Assembly: GCA_958450365.1 (NCBI GenBank)
Contig: CAUEEP010000934.1
Span: 1,503,001 to 1,567,000, forward strand
DNA: 64,000 nucleotides
Reading direction: 5' to 3'
Origin: Mesorhabditis belari
Taxonomy: Eukaryota > Nematoda > Chromadorea > Rhabditida > Rhabditidae
Shown here: piece by piece, positions 12,040-45,704 of the stretch
How positions within the stretch are numbered: the stretch's first letter is position 1
Layout of the letters: the number at the start of each line of letters is the position of its first letter
Program-made: the position numbers and the translations under genes
The notes under the pieces: model-generated
What the model saw: only the letters and a program-made list of their open reading frames with translations
What the model was told of the DNA's origin: nothing
Database searches by the model: none

Positions 12040-12169
12040 CTGAAATTTGAAAATAAAATATGTTTTTCATAAAGGAAAGGAAGGAAAGAAAGGAAAGAAA
12101 AAAGAGAAATGCAAAAATTAAAAAAATAAATCAGTAAGGCAAGTTTTGAAGAAATGAAGATAAGGGGAG

Positions 12170-12520
12170 TGACTACTTTGCTCCAAATTTTTTTGTGCGA
12201 CTCGCTATAACTTTCTTCTAAGTGGGCTAATCTTTATGATTTTAGCATCATTTTGTAGATCTCAACAAGTGCAAAAAAAGATGCTAAAAACATAAAGATT
12301 GGCCAACTTAGAAGAAAGTTATGGTGAGTTGCGCAAAGTAGGCTAATTTCCGCTGGGTCGTTCGCGCAACTCGCCATAACTTTCTTCTAAATCAGTCAAT
12401 CTTTATGATTTTAGTGTCATTTTGTAGATCTCAACAAGTGCAAAAAAAGACGCTAAAATCATAAAGATTGGCCGATTTAGAAGAAAGTTATGGTGAGTTG
12501 CGCAAAAAATTTGGCAGAAA
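12170..12520. repeat. Two tandem copies of a 150-bp fold-back unit
   Basis: Each unit (about 12190-12335 and 12365-12510) has arms of about 60 bp including ATAACTTTCTTCTAA and AATCTTTATG around GTAGATCTCAACAAG. A third copy is at 13020-13175. Confidence 0.8.
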
Positions 12521-12539
12521 GTAGCCACCGCTAACAATT

Positions 12540-13000
12540 GGCTCAGAAAAGATAACTATAAAAAATATTCATCTGAAAAACTGTTTTGAACCTATTTTTG
12601 AGGTCAATAAATGCAATTGTCAGCTTTTATTTTTAATTTCCTTACAATTTCTTCATTTTTTGCATTTTTATGATTAAATCTATCAAAAATTTAAAACATT
12701 TAAAGGATTATAGAATTCTTAAAATATTAGACATAAATTTTAGCTTAATGACATCGAAAAGTAGATAGAAAATTTATAAAAGACATCTATTTTTAAGCTC
12801 TTTAAAAATTCGGAGCACAAAATAGAATTCTGGAGGGAAGGTTGACAGAAACAAGCTGCTATTGGAATGATTGTAGTTTCGCGGTTATCCTAAGCGTAAC
12901 CTTTGTGTGAAACAGAGAAAATTGCTTGACTACGCGACGCTCCGTTTCAATTCCTGTCTGTTTTTCGTCTCTCTCTTTTCCCCCCTTTTCTCTCTTTACT
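12540..13000. repeat. Older dispersed repeat, copy 1 (empty site)
   Basis: Parts recur at 13235-13370 and at 14660-14720 plus 15246-15470. It includes ATAAAAGACATCTATTT, uninterrupted here but split by a MITE in the other copy. No intact frame. Confidence 0.75.
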
Positions 13001-13019
13001 TTGCTACTTTGTTCCAAAT

Positions 13020-13175
13020 TTTTTTTGCGCAACTTACCATAACTTTCTTCTAAGTTGGCCAATCTTTATGTTTTTAGTGTCATTTTGTTGCATTTGTCGA
13101 GATCTACAAAATGACACTAAAAACATAAAGATTGACCGATTTAGAAGAAAGTTATAGCGAGTCGCACAAAAAAAT
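13020..13175. repeat. Third copy of the 150-bp fold-back unit
   Basis: Same arms as the pair at 12190-12510, with a longer loop around TGTCGAGATCTACAAAATG. Confidence 0.75.
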
Positions 13176-13489
13176 TGGCTGAACCTAGCCACCCCTGACA
13201 ATTGGCTTAAAAAAAGGCTTAAACTTGGCAATTGGCTTAAACTATAAAAAATATTCAGCTGAGAAACTGTTTTGGGCTTATTTTTGAGTCGATAAATGCA
13301 AATTTCAGCTTTTATTTCTAATTTGCTTACAATTTCTCGATTTTTCATTTTTCTGATTCAACTAGCGCCTATCAAAAGCATTTAAAGGATTATATTGTGT
13401 TGGTATGACGATAAATGCATTATCATGCATTGGTATGACTTGTGTTGATACGTTTTTTGAAATTTAATTTTTCTTCAATTAAAAACTTT

Positions 13490-14480
13490 AAATCATGCGA
13501 GATTTATGGCATTATTGCCATTTATGCCATTTTGTATGATTTGTGCCCATCTTACTGGTAGAAGTCGAATGCCTCTCTCGTAGAAAATCTTCGATTTTGA
13601 CGCAAACCAATCTGTCAACCATTTTTTGATCTCTTCTTTCGAATCAAAGTGTTTGTTTGTCAAGTCATTGCCAAACCAAATCATCGTTCATTCTCCGGAA
13701 TAAGTAGTAAACAGAAGGTGCAACTTTAGAGCTGTATGCTGACCATCACCTTCCAGTTAGTGTTGAACGAGTCTTCAAAACATGCGGTCTAGCATTATCA
13801 TGTTAAAGAATGATTTATCTCTTTGAGGTCTTTCTCTGGCAAAGATTTGGCTGACTTGTCTGATTGGTTGATTTGGTTGATTTGGCTGATTGATCCCTGG
13901 CTGATTTGGCTCCGGATATTTGATAAGTTGAATGTTGTCCAAATAGGCTGTCTTGCTATCCAAAATAGGCTGTCTTGCTATCCTAGTAGATAGGCTCATC
14001 TAAATCCCAGAGCACGAGCATCTTCTCATGCACCCGGCTTGACGTCAGGTTCGGGCTTTTTCTCTTTAGCAACCAATTGGTGCCTTGTCGAAAAGTTGAC
14101 AGTTAGAATCCATTTTCATCCCCCGTCACAATACGAGATAAAAGATTTGCGCTGATGAGCAGATGAGCAGCACTAATTTGCGCTGATGAGCAAGATGAGC
14201 AGCACTAATTTCTGACACGTTGCCATTTCTGGGTGTCCGTTAAACCATATGGAATCCAAGTCCCTAATTTCGATTTAAATCTAAGTCCCCAATTTCGATT
14301 TAAACCCAATTGTAACCCAATTTAAACCCAAGTTCGATTCTTGTATGATCAGCTGATAACTCTTCAGCTATTTCACAAAAAGAGAGCCTTTTGGTTTGGA
14401 GAATTTCGAGCAACTTGTCATTATCCAGTTGGATTGTTGGATGACTCCCTTTTTCTTCAAAGATTCATCCGCAGAACAGA
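13490..14480 (-). pseudogene. Degenerate mariner transposase
   Basis: Minus-strand fragments in order: HTH-like IQLDNDKLLEILQTKRLSF with CEIAEELSADHTRIEL; HDNARPHVLKTRSTLTGR; VAPSVYYLFRRMNDDL; then DLTNKHFDSKEEIKKWLTDW with YERGIRLLPVRWAQII. Frameshifts and stops separate them, and the site expected as APSD reads APSV, so the last catalytic Asp is lost. TIRs not found. Confidence 0.82.
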
Positions 14481-14721
14481 ATTTAATATTTAACAAACCA
14501 GTTTGCACATAGTGAAGCTGATCCTTTTACATAAACATAAATATTAGCTGAACATTAGAGGCTCTGGTGTTCTTGTAGAAATTCGTCCAACATAGCATGT
14601 TTGTTTATATTTAACAAACATGTTAATTTGAAAAACGCGCCAAGTTATATCCACCATAGAATTTAAAATATAAACTCTAGCTTAATGACATCAAAAAGTA
14701 GATAGAAAATCTATAAAAGAC

Positions 14722-15236
14722 GGGGGTGGGATAAATGCGACCTTTTTTTGCGCACCTGGACATTTGCGCACCTTTTTTTTTGCTGGAAAAGGCCTTAGGA
14801 AAAGTAGTAGAGCTTCAAAAACGTTTTCGTAGAAGGGAATCGTATGCGCAGATTCCGAATTTCGACAAATCAGACCTCGCTGACACGTCAAATTTGGGCT
14901 AAAAGGCAAAAACTACGCAACTTAACGCTTTTCGGTTCCAATACGGTTCCTTTTAGATCCAATACGGTTCCAATACGGTCGGTTATTTTTAGATCCAATA
15001 AGCTTCCAATACGGTTCTTTTTAGAGAGCCTAAGCCTAAGCCTGAGTTTTTGCCTTTTAGCCCAAATTTGACGTGTCAGCGAGGTCTGATTTGTCAAAAT
15101 TCTGAATCTACGCATACGATTCCCTTATATGAAAACATTTTCGAAGCTCTACGACCTTTCCTAAGGCCTTTTCCAACAAAAAAAAGGTGCGCAAATGTCC
15201 AAGTGCGCAAAAAAAGGTCGCATTTGTCCCACCCCC
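14722..15236. mobile_element. hAT-like MITE family B, copy 1
   Basis: Inverted ends GGGGGTGGGATAAATGCGAC and complement, with GCGCACCT subrepeats. Flanks ATAAAAGA (left, one extra C follows) and ATAAAAAA (right) form an 8-bp target duplication. The empty site survives at 12770-12800. No transposase. Confidence 0.88.
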
Positions 15237-15245
15237 ATAAAAAAC

Positions 15246-15480
15246 ATCTATTTTTAAGCTCTTTGAAAATTCGGGGCACAAAATAGAATTCTAAAAGGGA
15301 GGTTGACGGAAAAAAGCTGCTATTGGAATGATTGTAGTTTCGTAAATATATCCCAAGCGTAACCTTTGTGTGGAAAAAAAGAAAATTGCTCGACTACGCG
15401 ACGCTCCGTTTCAATTCCTGTCTGTTTTTCGTCTCTCCCTTTTCCCTCCTTTTCCGCCCTTTTCTCTTTTTCAGTTATTT
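15246..15480. repeat. Older dispersed repeat, copy 2 (right part)
   Basis: Continues the repeat of 12780-13000 after the MITE: AAGCTCTTTGAAAATTCGG, GCTGCTATTGGAATGATTGT and CGACGCTCCGTTTCAATTCC are shared with copy 1. Confidence 0.8.
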
Positions 15481-16472
15481 CGTGAGATCCCGCGCAAAAC
15501 CGCCCAAATATGCTAATATTTCTGTCTTTTTTAATCTTTATCATAATTAATATAAAATTCTAGTTATTTTTATAATTTCTTCAAATTTTTTTCTTAAAAA
15601 TATCAAAAAAACTTTTTAAAATTTGATTTTAATTAGAAAATTTATGATCTTTAACAATTATTGATTGTTTTTAAGCCTTTTTTCCATGTAGTCACTTTCA
15701 TTTTTTCATTTTTCATTTTCGAAACTCAAAAAAACCCTATCAATTACCAGAAATTTGTATTTTAAAGTATTTAAAGTATTTAAGATTTTAAATTTCTTTT
15801 CAAAATCTATCCCTTTCACATATCGATCGTTTTTCTTGAGTTAAGGCTTCGTAAATTTTAGTTTAGTTTAGAAAAGAATCTTTTCTGTTGTTGATTCGTT
15901 CGTTAATTTTTCGTTTGTTCGTTCGTTTGTTTGTTTGTTTGTTTGTTTGTTCGTTCGTTCGTTCGTTCATTCGTTCGTTCGTTCATTCATTCATTCGTTC
16001 GTTCATTCATTCATTCGTTCGTTCGTCCGTTCGTTTGTCCGTCCGTTCGTTCGTTCATTCGTTAATTTCTAATAGTTACTGTAGATTTAGATTATAGGTT
16101 TACTTTACTGAAAAGTGATCTAATAGCTGAATGGTTGAACCTTCTAGGTATGGATATCCCATCTAGTGTACCCCGTACCATACTATGGTTCTCTTTATGG
16201 TTTTATACTATGTTTCTCTTTATGGTTCTCCTGTTATAAAGCCAAACCTGTATTCTATCATCGATTATCTTCTTATCCCGGTAAGCATTTATCAAGCCAA
16301 TTATCAAAGGCAGATGTTTTATTAATCTAATAATTGATTATCCAATATCAAAACTGAACTAAGCCTTCTTCTTTAGTTTCTTTTCAATATTTGCTATTTT
16401 CTATTTTATTCTATTTTCTATTTCTTTTCCTTTATTTTCTATTTATTAATTTCTATATTCAGATTTTTTTAG
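15481..16472. other. A/T-rich region upstream of SPT16 with TTCG microsatellite
   Basis: 15889-16062 is GTTC/ATTC/GTTT tetranucleotide repeat. The remainder is A/T-rich; SPT16 promoter elements presumably lie here but no specific motif was recognised. Confidence 0.6.
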
Positions 16473-24094
<7,622 letters not shown>

Positions 24095-24330
24095 TCAACT
24101 CTGAATCATTTTCTTTATCGTACAGTAAAGTTTGGAGTCTCTAGATCTTAGATCTAGAGGCTCTAGATCTTATTTGTATCAAAAATTCCTATGGTCTCTT
24201 ATTTTTGAAATGTTTTCAAACATTGTCTTTGGTTTTTGGTCAACATTGTCATTATTAATTTTGTTTTTTGTGTTCCCAGACAAAATTCATTATAATGTAG
24301 TGTTTTATTGTCTTTTGTTTCTTAACTTAC

Positions 24331-24336
24331 AATAAA
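24331..24336 (+). terminator. Poly(A) signal of SPT16
   Basis: AATAAA 237 bases after the SPT16 stop, in an A/T-rich 3' region. Confidence 0.6.
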
Positions 24337-24439
24337 CTATTTGAGAAGAACTTGTTAATAGCTTGTTAATAGCTTGTTAATAGCTTCTTAATATTAGGGA
24401 CTTGCAAAAGAAACTGCGGATTATAACCAACATTTGAAC

Positions 24440-25275
24440 AGCCCAAAATTCATCCTTTCACTCAAAATGTTTTCTCCGAATGCTTCACAAAGATTCCGGT
24501 GCGACTTCGATGCTGATTTCTTCATTTTGAAGTCATAGAGAAGACGCCTACGCCCGCAACACGAGCAAGTAAATGGATTGTCTTTGGATTGACACCTCTT
24601 TCTCGTAGAATTTCATCAACTTTCTTCAGCTGTTCGGCGTAGCTTTGAGAAGTTATAGTTTTTGAAGATTTTTGTAGTTTAAAATAAACGATTCCTTTCA
24701 TATTCCAAAAGACCGACAGCATAAGTTTCTTTCCGTGAAGTTCTGGATGTGATGTCGGAATCGGCCTTTCTCCTTTGCTCAACTATTGTCTTTTGCGTGT
24801 TGCATTATTGGAATATGTCCACTTTTCGTCCATCATCAACATGTTTCCAAAAAAGCACTGCCCGTAGCCTTTTTCAATAGAAACCGAGACCATAAAACTC
24901 GATTGGCTTTGTTTTCAGGGGATAATTCATGTGGGACCCATTGGCCACAAAGATTCCTTTTTCAAATAAGCGCAAGGTGTCGAGAAATTGTGTTCGAATC
25001 ACATTTAAAGTATTCGGCTAATTCGGGCAAAGTTTGAGTTGGATCCAACTCGACAATCTCCAGCGACTCCGCATTATCGAAGACAACTGGACAATATCCA
25101 TCTTCCAAGCTACCCTTCACGAAAACGTCGAAACCATTCCTGTCAAGTCCTTTCACTCAAAATGTTTTCTCCGAATGCTTCACAAAGATTCCGGTGCGAC
25201 TTCGATGCTGACTTCGACTTCATTTTGAAGTCATAGATAAGACACGCCCGCAACACGAGTTTTTGATCCGTCATC
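24440..25275 (-). pseudogene. Rearranged mariner-like transposase with duplicated N-terminus
   Basis: Minus-strand pieces: YDFKMKSKSASKSHRNLCEA, then SSIMRSRWRLSS, LPELAEYFKCDSNTISRHL (HTH), GKKLMLSVFWNMKGIVYFKL (catalytic core), AEQLKKVDEILRERG. After that, the N-terminal stretch (KMKKSASKSHRNLCEAFGE) occurs a second time at 24444-24550, a direct repeat of 25147-25258. Frame changes and stops throughout. Confidence 0.82.
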
Positions 25276-25443
25276 TTGGACCTAAGATTATGTAATATTT
25301 AATGATAGCAATAGTTGTGAAAATAATTAAAATAAATAAGCAATAATAATACAATATAATACAATATAATACAATTTAAACCGGATGCCCGAAAATACCC
25401 TCATTCGTTAGCGGCTGAATTTCGTAAGCGGCTACGACATATA

Positions 25444-25961
25444 TATGTCGTAGCCGATTATGAATGAAATTTTTTGGTAAATCTTTCTAGTAGGGCAACC
25501 CTTTAATGTATGAGGACAATATTATATCATCTTGTAGCGAATTAAATTCTACGTCGATTGGTACCAAATTTGTGAGTTTAGGTTAAAAATTACCGGCGCT
25601 ACAACGTTTCATTCAAAATCGGCGGGACCCCCCGTAGCCGATTATGAATGAGTGGGTCTAGGAGCGTCCAACCATCAAGTATTTAGTATCATTCAACGCA
25701 GAATCATTAATAATTATGTTAAATTTTTAAAATTAGAAAGATTGGATAAAAAGAAAAAAAATTATGGGGCCTCAAAGTTTCCTCTTGAACAAACAGTTTT
25801 TTTGCTCTAATTTTTTTTCTTTTTATCAAATCTTTCTAATTTTAAAAATTTAACATAATTATTAATGATTCTGCGTTGAATGATACTAAATACTTGATGG
25901 TTGGACGCTCCTAGACCCACTCATTCATAATCGGCTGAAATTCATAATCGGCTACGACATA
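25444..25961. mobile_element. MITE family A, copy 2 (inverted relative to copy 1)
   Basis: Same ends and interior as 6724-7239, in reverse order. Immediately left, 25409-25440 carries another related end (CGTAAGCGGCTACGACATAT), suggesting a neighbouring or truncated relative. Confidence 0.88.
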
Positions 25962-26570
25962 TAAACAAAATTTTAAAAGGTGAAAAAGTTCTGGGCAACT
26001 TAAGAGTTGATTAGAAGCAGACTTGCCAAAAATGGGAAAAATGGAAACCAGGAAAACGTAAATCTAGTGTTTTGTGACGTAAAATCTATCTCGATCTCTT
26101 TCTTTGTTAGTTCTGTAAAAGTTAGCTCAATTGGTGATTCATAATAGACTTTAAAAGAGTGATTGGGGAGAAGCAATGCTCTCCTCTCAAGCTTTTCCTC
26201 TCATTCTCCCCATCTTTCTCCTTTTCCCCTCAACTCCTCCCGATTGTTCGCCTGTTTATTCTCGACCGGTTCTCCTTTCTTCTTTTCTTTTCAAATGGAC
26301 GATCTCTTCTCCTCAATTTTTTCCTTTCTCATTGTTTTCCGCAAAATGGCATGGCCTCCAGTCGCAGGGGTCATTTTAGTCATTTTATCATTGTTCAGTC
26401 AGTTTTTTTTCAATTCAAATTTAGAGCCCTATTTCCTGGAATCGATTTTCTTGTTGAAATCTTATTTTTACAATGTCTTTACAAGCAATAATCTCACTTT
26501 TAACTAAATCAGCTTATTTTAATGAACTTTCTGTCTGCAAGAGAGGGATGATAGCTCATTAGAAAGCTCG
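25962..26570. other. No supported feature
   Basis: C/T-rich tract 26170-26330 leaves open frames of about 110 codons in two phases. They lack any family match or splice pattern, so they are not called genes. Confidence 0.5.
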
Positions 26571-26571
26571 C

Positions 26572-27020
26572 AAGCTTAATAGCTGATTAGTTGATTGGCT
26601 GATTAGTTGAATAGCTGAATGGCTGATTAGCTGATTAGCTGAATAGCTGATTAGTTGAATAGCTGATTAGCTGATTAGCTGAATAGCTGATTGGCTGAAT
26701 AGCTGAATAGCTAATTAGTTGAATAGTTGAATAGTTGATTAGATGATTAGTTGATTAGCTGATTAGTTGATTAGCTGATTAGCTGATTGGCTGAATAGCT
26801 GAATAGCTGATTAGTTGAATAGCTGAATAACTGATTAGCTGATTAGCTGAATAGCTGATTAGTTGAATAGTTGAATAGCTGATTAGCTGATTAGCTGATT
26901 AGTTGATTAGCTGATTGGCTGAATAGCTAAATAGCTAAATAGCTAAATAGCTAAATAGCTTAATAGCTAAATAGATGGATAGCCGATTGGCTGAATAGCT
27001 GAATAGCTGAATAGCTGAAG
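26572..27020. repeat. Minisatellite of AGCTGATTAGCTGAAT units
   Basis: About 440 bp of 8-bp half units (GCTGATTA, GCTGAATA, GTTGATTA), including a run of AAATAGCT. Confidence 0.9.
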
Positions 27021-27293
27021 ATCTTGAAATCCAAAAGACATCGACAAGTGGCTTTCATTTTTTGTCCGAATCGATTTTCCTTAAAGATATGCAAAAATTC
27101 AGTGAAAGTTTTTGGGAGGAAAGAGGACAAATTCCCAAACAACATTAGGGTGAAACTCTTTTGATGGAATGGCAAAGGAAAAGCTGAATCAAGAACGAAA
27201 TTCCGTTTAAAACTACGATTAATCAGTAATTGATTTGAGTTTTTTTTTCAAATCTATTTTATTCTATCAAACTTTTACTTGGTTTTGATCAGG

Positions 27294-27405
27294 ATACCGT
27301 ATTTTTTGTAATAGTAGTGCGCACTACTATTTTTTTAACTATTTTAACCCCCCTCCAGCCTGTACGACTATTACAGACTGCACCACTATTACAGAAAATA
27401 CGGTA
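27294..27405. mobile_element. Short MITE, family C
   Basis: Inverted ends ATACCGTATTTT and AAAATACGGTAT with inner TAATAGTAGTGC and complement. Same terminal motif as 60483-61053 and the half-copy at 41833. Confidence 0.7.
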
Positions 27406-28140
27406 TCTTACTATTTTTTCATATTCTTGTCAGAAAGGTTGCCCAAAAAAAGGCAAAGTTCTTGGTTTCTCTTTTTTGAATGGGGAAACCTGTTTCAGCA
27501 GAATTCCACACTTTCACTTCAAAGTTTTTGCATTTTTTTTTAGTTGAATATCTTATTTGTATCGTAATCCTTCAAATAACCGCCCAATTTCCGTTAATTT
27601 CTCCAATCTTCCCTCCATATTTCTATTTCTCAATTTCCTTCAGAATTTTCTGCTCATGAATTTTCTGCTCGAATTTTCTGCTCGAATTTTCTGCTCTTGC
27701 TACCCTGAATTTTTTAAAACTCTTAAAAATATATGCTTTTTATGAATTTTCATTCACTTTTGATATCATTAACCTACAGTTTATATCTATTATCTAAAGA
27801 ATTCTATAATCCGAAAAATGTTTTGGAAAGGTTGCCTGCTATACGCTGCTCCACAAAATTCTATGGACACTTACTGTTTTATCAATTGCTCTTATGCTCT
27901 TATGCTCTTAAGCTCTTATGCTCTTAAGAAACGATTCGCCAGGCACCAGTCGACTTTTTTGTTCCATATTGTAGAGGATCAAACAGAGAGGAACCGAGTA
28001 ACGTTGGTGTTCGATTCAGAAATCGTTCTATTGCTCCTATTTGAGTGTCCTTCGCAATTCATTGCCTCTGTAAAGAAATATTCTTTGCGTGCTTGGTACT
28101 CTTCACTCAAGACATGTTATTTCTTGTTTCGAGATATCTG

Positions 28141-28530
28141 ATCCATATTGGAACCATATTAGAACCATATTAGAACCAAATTAGAACCATATTGGAACCA
28201 AATTAGAACCATATTGGAACCATATTAGAACCACATTAGAACCATATTAGAACCATATTGGAACCATATTGGAACCATATTGGAACCATATTAGAACCAT
28301 ATTAGAACCATATTAGAACCAAATTAGAACCATATTGGAACCAAATTAGAACCATATTGGAACCATATTAGAACCATATTAGAACCATATTAGAACCATA
28401 TTAGAACCATATTAGAACCAAATTAGAACCATATTGGAACCAAATTAGAACCAAATTAGAACCATATTGGAACCATATTAGAACCATACTAGAACCATAT
28501 TAGAACCATATTAGAACCATATTGGAACAA
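28141..28530. repeat. 11-bp minisatellite AGAACCATATT
   Basis: About 35 copies with AGAACCAAATT and GGAACCATATT variants. Confidence 0.92.
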
Positions 28531-28864
28531 AAACACTTTATTCAATAGCCGACTGACTCGGAATTTTTGGGCTCTCACTTGAGCAATTTTCACACAAAAT
28601 CGACAATTGAATTAAAAGCGACGATAAAAAGAGAAACAATTTCGTCCTAATTAGGACAAAACTTTCACAAGATGATAGGAAAGTAGAAAAAGCAAAAAAC
28701 GCATCAAATGAACAACAGTTGCCTTATATAGGCTTTAATACAAGATATTCAGCTAATAAGCTACAAAACAATAAATGATTTGGGACGCGAAATAGAATGA
28801 AGGCGATTTCCGCAATACTTTTCCAATTTTTAGCCTATCAGAGTTAGGTAACTTTTTAGTGGCT

Positions 28865-28992
28865 ATTCGCCACAGCCACAGCCACTGCCACAGCCACAGC
28901 CACAGCCACAGCCACAGCCACAGCCACAGCCACAGCCACAGCCACAGCCACATGATTCCAGTTTCCTTTTTCGACAGCGACATTTCCGAGTA
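28865..28992 (-). other. Possible exon encoding a Cys-Gly repeat
   Basis: Reverse strand: acceptor-like CTTTAAG, then frame [13 protein letters not shown], about 13 Cys-Gly dipeptides with one Ser-Gly, GE and a TAG stop. The 6-bp CAGCCA array could equally be noncoding. No upstream exon was found, so gene status is uncertain. A minus-strand AATAAA exists near 28530. Confidence 0.25.
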
Positions 28993-29109
28993 CCTTAAAG
29001 AAATGATTTTTTAAGTAAAAAGAGCTAAAGAGCTATTTGAAAAAGATGAGAAAAAGGCCAAAAAACAAAAACAAAAAACAAATTGTCCATAGCAAAGTGT
29101 CCAAAGACG

Positions 29110-29175
29110 CTTGTCTGCGTAGCTCATTGGTAGAGCGTTCGTCTGTTGAGCGAGAGGTCGAACCCCCTGACCATG
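29110..29175 (+). pseudogene. tRNA-like fragment
   Basis: GTAGCTCATTGGTAGAGCG is a good A box; the B box is reduced to GGTCGAACCCCC. Not a functional tRNA by pairing. Confidence 0.45.
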
Positions 29176-30084
29176 TTTTGCTGACTATACAAAACTATCA
29201 GGGCCAGAACAAGCTGGAACCAGAGCAGGGCCAGCGTTAGGCTAGTCTTAGGACCAGAGCAAGCCCTAATCACAGCCAGAACAAGCTAGAACCAGGGCCA
29301 GGGTTAGGCTAGCTCTAGGATCATACTAGTGCCAAAAACAAGCTCAAGCCCATTTTAGTGACTTGAGCTAAAAGAGTGTCAGGACAAAATCAGGGCGAGG
29401 GCCAGGGCTAGGACCAGGGCCAAACCCCCTGACTATACAAAACTATGTTTTGTATTCCTAGCCTCACCCAACCCCAGCCTCACCCAACTTTTCTTGACAA
29501 GGCTTTTCAATGAAATTCTTTACGACAAAATTTGTCTTGTACATTTTGTGGGATGTGGAAAGCGCCAAATGCCATTTTTTTTACAAAATTCGATTTTTAA
29601 ACATTCATATTTCAAAATATGATAAAAATACTCCCCTGAACTTCCTCGGTACATTCATATTTCAAAGTCCAGTTCTTCAACTATTGCTATAGAAAAAAAC
29701 CTAACGCTAGAGTCTTTCTTTCGTGACTTTTGCCCTTTTTCATCTCAAAACTGAAGAAGATCTTTGCAAAAATTCACTCCAAAATGAGCCTTCTTTTCAC
29801 TATTTGATTTCAATTTGCAATTTGTTTGCAATTTCAATTTCACTTCACTCCCCTGAACTTTCTCGTTACATTCATATTTCAAAATATAATAGTTTATCTA
29901 TGTTTGGCAGATTTAATAAGGAATTGACGATAAAACATCTTTTTTCCACTTTTTTCCACTTTTTTCCACTATCGTTTCTTAAGAGCATAAAATTGATAAA
30001 GATAAAAAAAAGTAAGTGCCCATAGAATTTTGTGGAGGAGTGTAGTTAAATATAATCGTAAATCAGAGCCGAATAGAATCAGAA

Positions 30085-44677
<14,593 letters not shown>

Positions 44678-45704
44678 TTCGAGAATTCGAGAAAATCGGA
44701 TATTTATTGTGCTCATGAGAAACTTTCATTATTGTATGCCCGATCCAGAGGCCGCCGGTGGTCCTTAGGGAGGGGGGTCCCTGGAAAAATTTCCCAAGGT
44801 TTTTTTCCATGGTAGGGGTAAGGGGGGATTTTTTTATTTAAATTTTTTACATAGTCGACTTTTCCTATGGATATTTTTCTCATTCATAACGGGTTTTTTT
44901 GTATAAAAACTCTCAAATTTGACTAAGAACTCAACGTACTCTCCGTGTACTTTGTGCTTAGGAAAAACGTAAACACAACCTTTTTCTGGCGTGCTTGAGT
45001 AAACCAGTACACTGGTATCATGGTATCATGGTATCAAAGGTATCAAAGGTATGGTATCAAAGCCTTTAACTCGCATCTCTTTTAAAAACATCATGGTATT
45101 ACCCTTTTATCCATTCATGAATAATAAACAATCATAAAACGGTGAGAACAAACAATATCGAGAAAAATGAAAAAGAGAGAACTTAAAACAAAGCCCATTT
45201 ACGGATTATTATAAAATTACGATAGCAATAACAGAGGAGAGATATTAGATTTGAAAAGAAACACTCACAATTTTGGGGTTAATGAAAGGAAAATTTGAAA
45301 GGACATAACACAGCTGAAGTAATGACCAAAAATGAGAGACACAAGGAGGATTTGACAAAAAGAAAGATTTGAGGACACAATTTTCAAAGTCAAATACAAA
45401 ACAGATTGTTGTAACTCGAAAATTTTGGTAAAACTTACTTGGGGAAACGTTCCCGAGGGTGAATGGGAAACGACAAAAGGACGGAAAAGATGAAAGTTAT
45501 TCATCAAAAACAAGGAAATTTGGAAAGGGGAAATTGTTAGCAATGACCTAATGAGTAGACTTTAAGCTAGCACTAATAAACCCATAGTTAAGACACGGTT
45601 CTTATCAAAAGTTGATATACAAAAATATGGAAGAGAAATCAAAAATATCGCTTAAAACAACAGTTACCTTTTAAAAAGAAAATAAAGAAATAGATCCAGT
45701 CGAT
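44678..45704. other. Convergent spacer between astacin and topoisomerase I
   Basis: AATAAA at 45123-45128 could serve the astacin transcript. Short GGTATCAT repeats at 45013-45060. No gene seen. Confidence 0.6.

Larger units (their letters stand above)
27848..30042. mobile_element. Possible 2.2-kb element with about 90-bp terminal inverted repeats
   Basis: Left end CTCCACAAAATTCTATGGAC (from 27851) continues to GCTCTTAAGAAACGAT. The inverse complement occurs at 29970-30040 (ATCGTTTCTTAAGAGC to GAATTTTGTGGAG). The interior has minisatellites, a tRNA-like unit and no transposase I recognise. The right end lies about 45 bp before the astacin start codon. No target duplication was confirmed. Confidence 0.5.

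Noticed and set aside
26159..26507. 110-codon frames before the AGCTGATTAG minisatellite
   Set aside because: C/T-rich DNA open in several phases; no domain, signal peptide support or splice partners.
27818..28141. 107-codon frame near 28 kb
   Set aside because: Overlaps one terminal inverted repeat and has no family signal or splice partners.
28141..28530. CRISPR-like array
   Set aside because: Direct 11-bp tandem repeat without spacers, in a eukaryotic genome.
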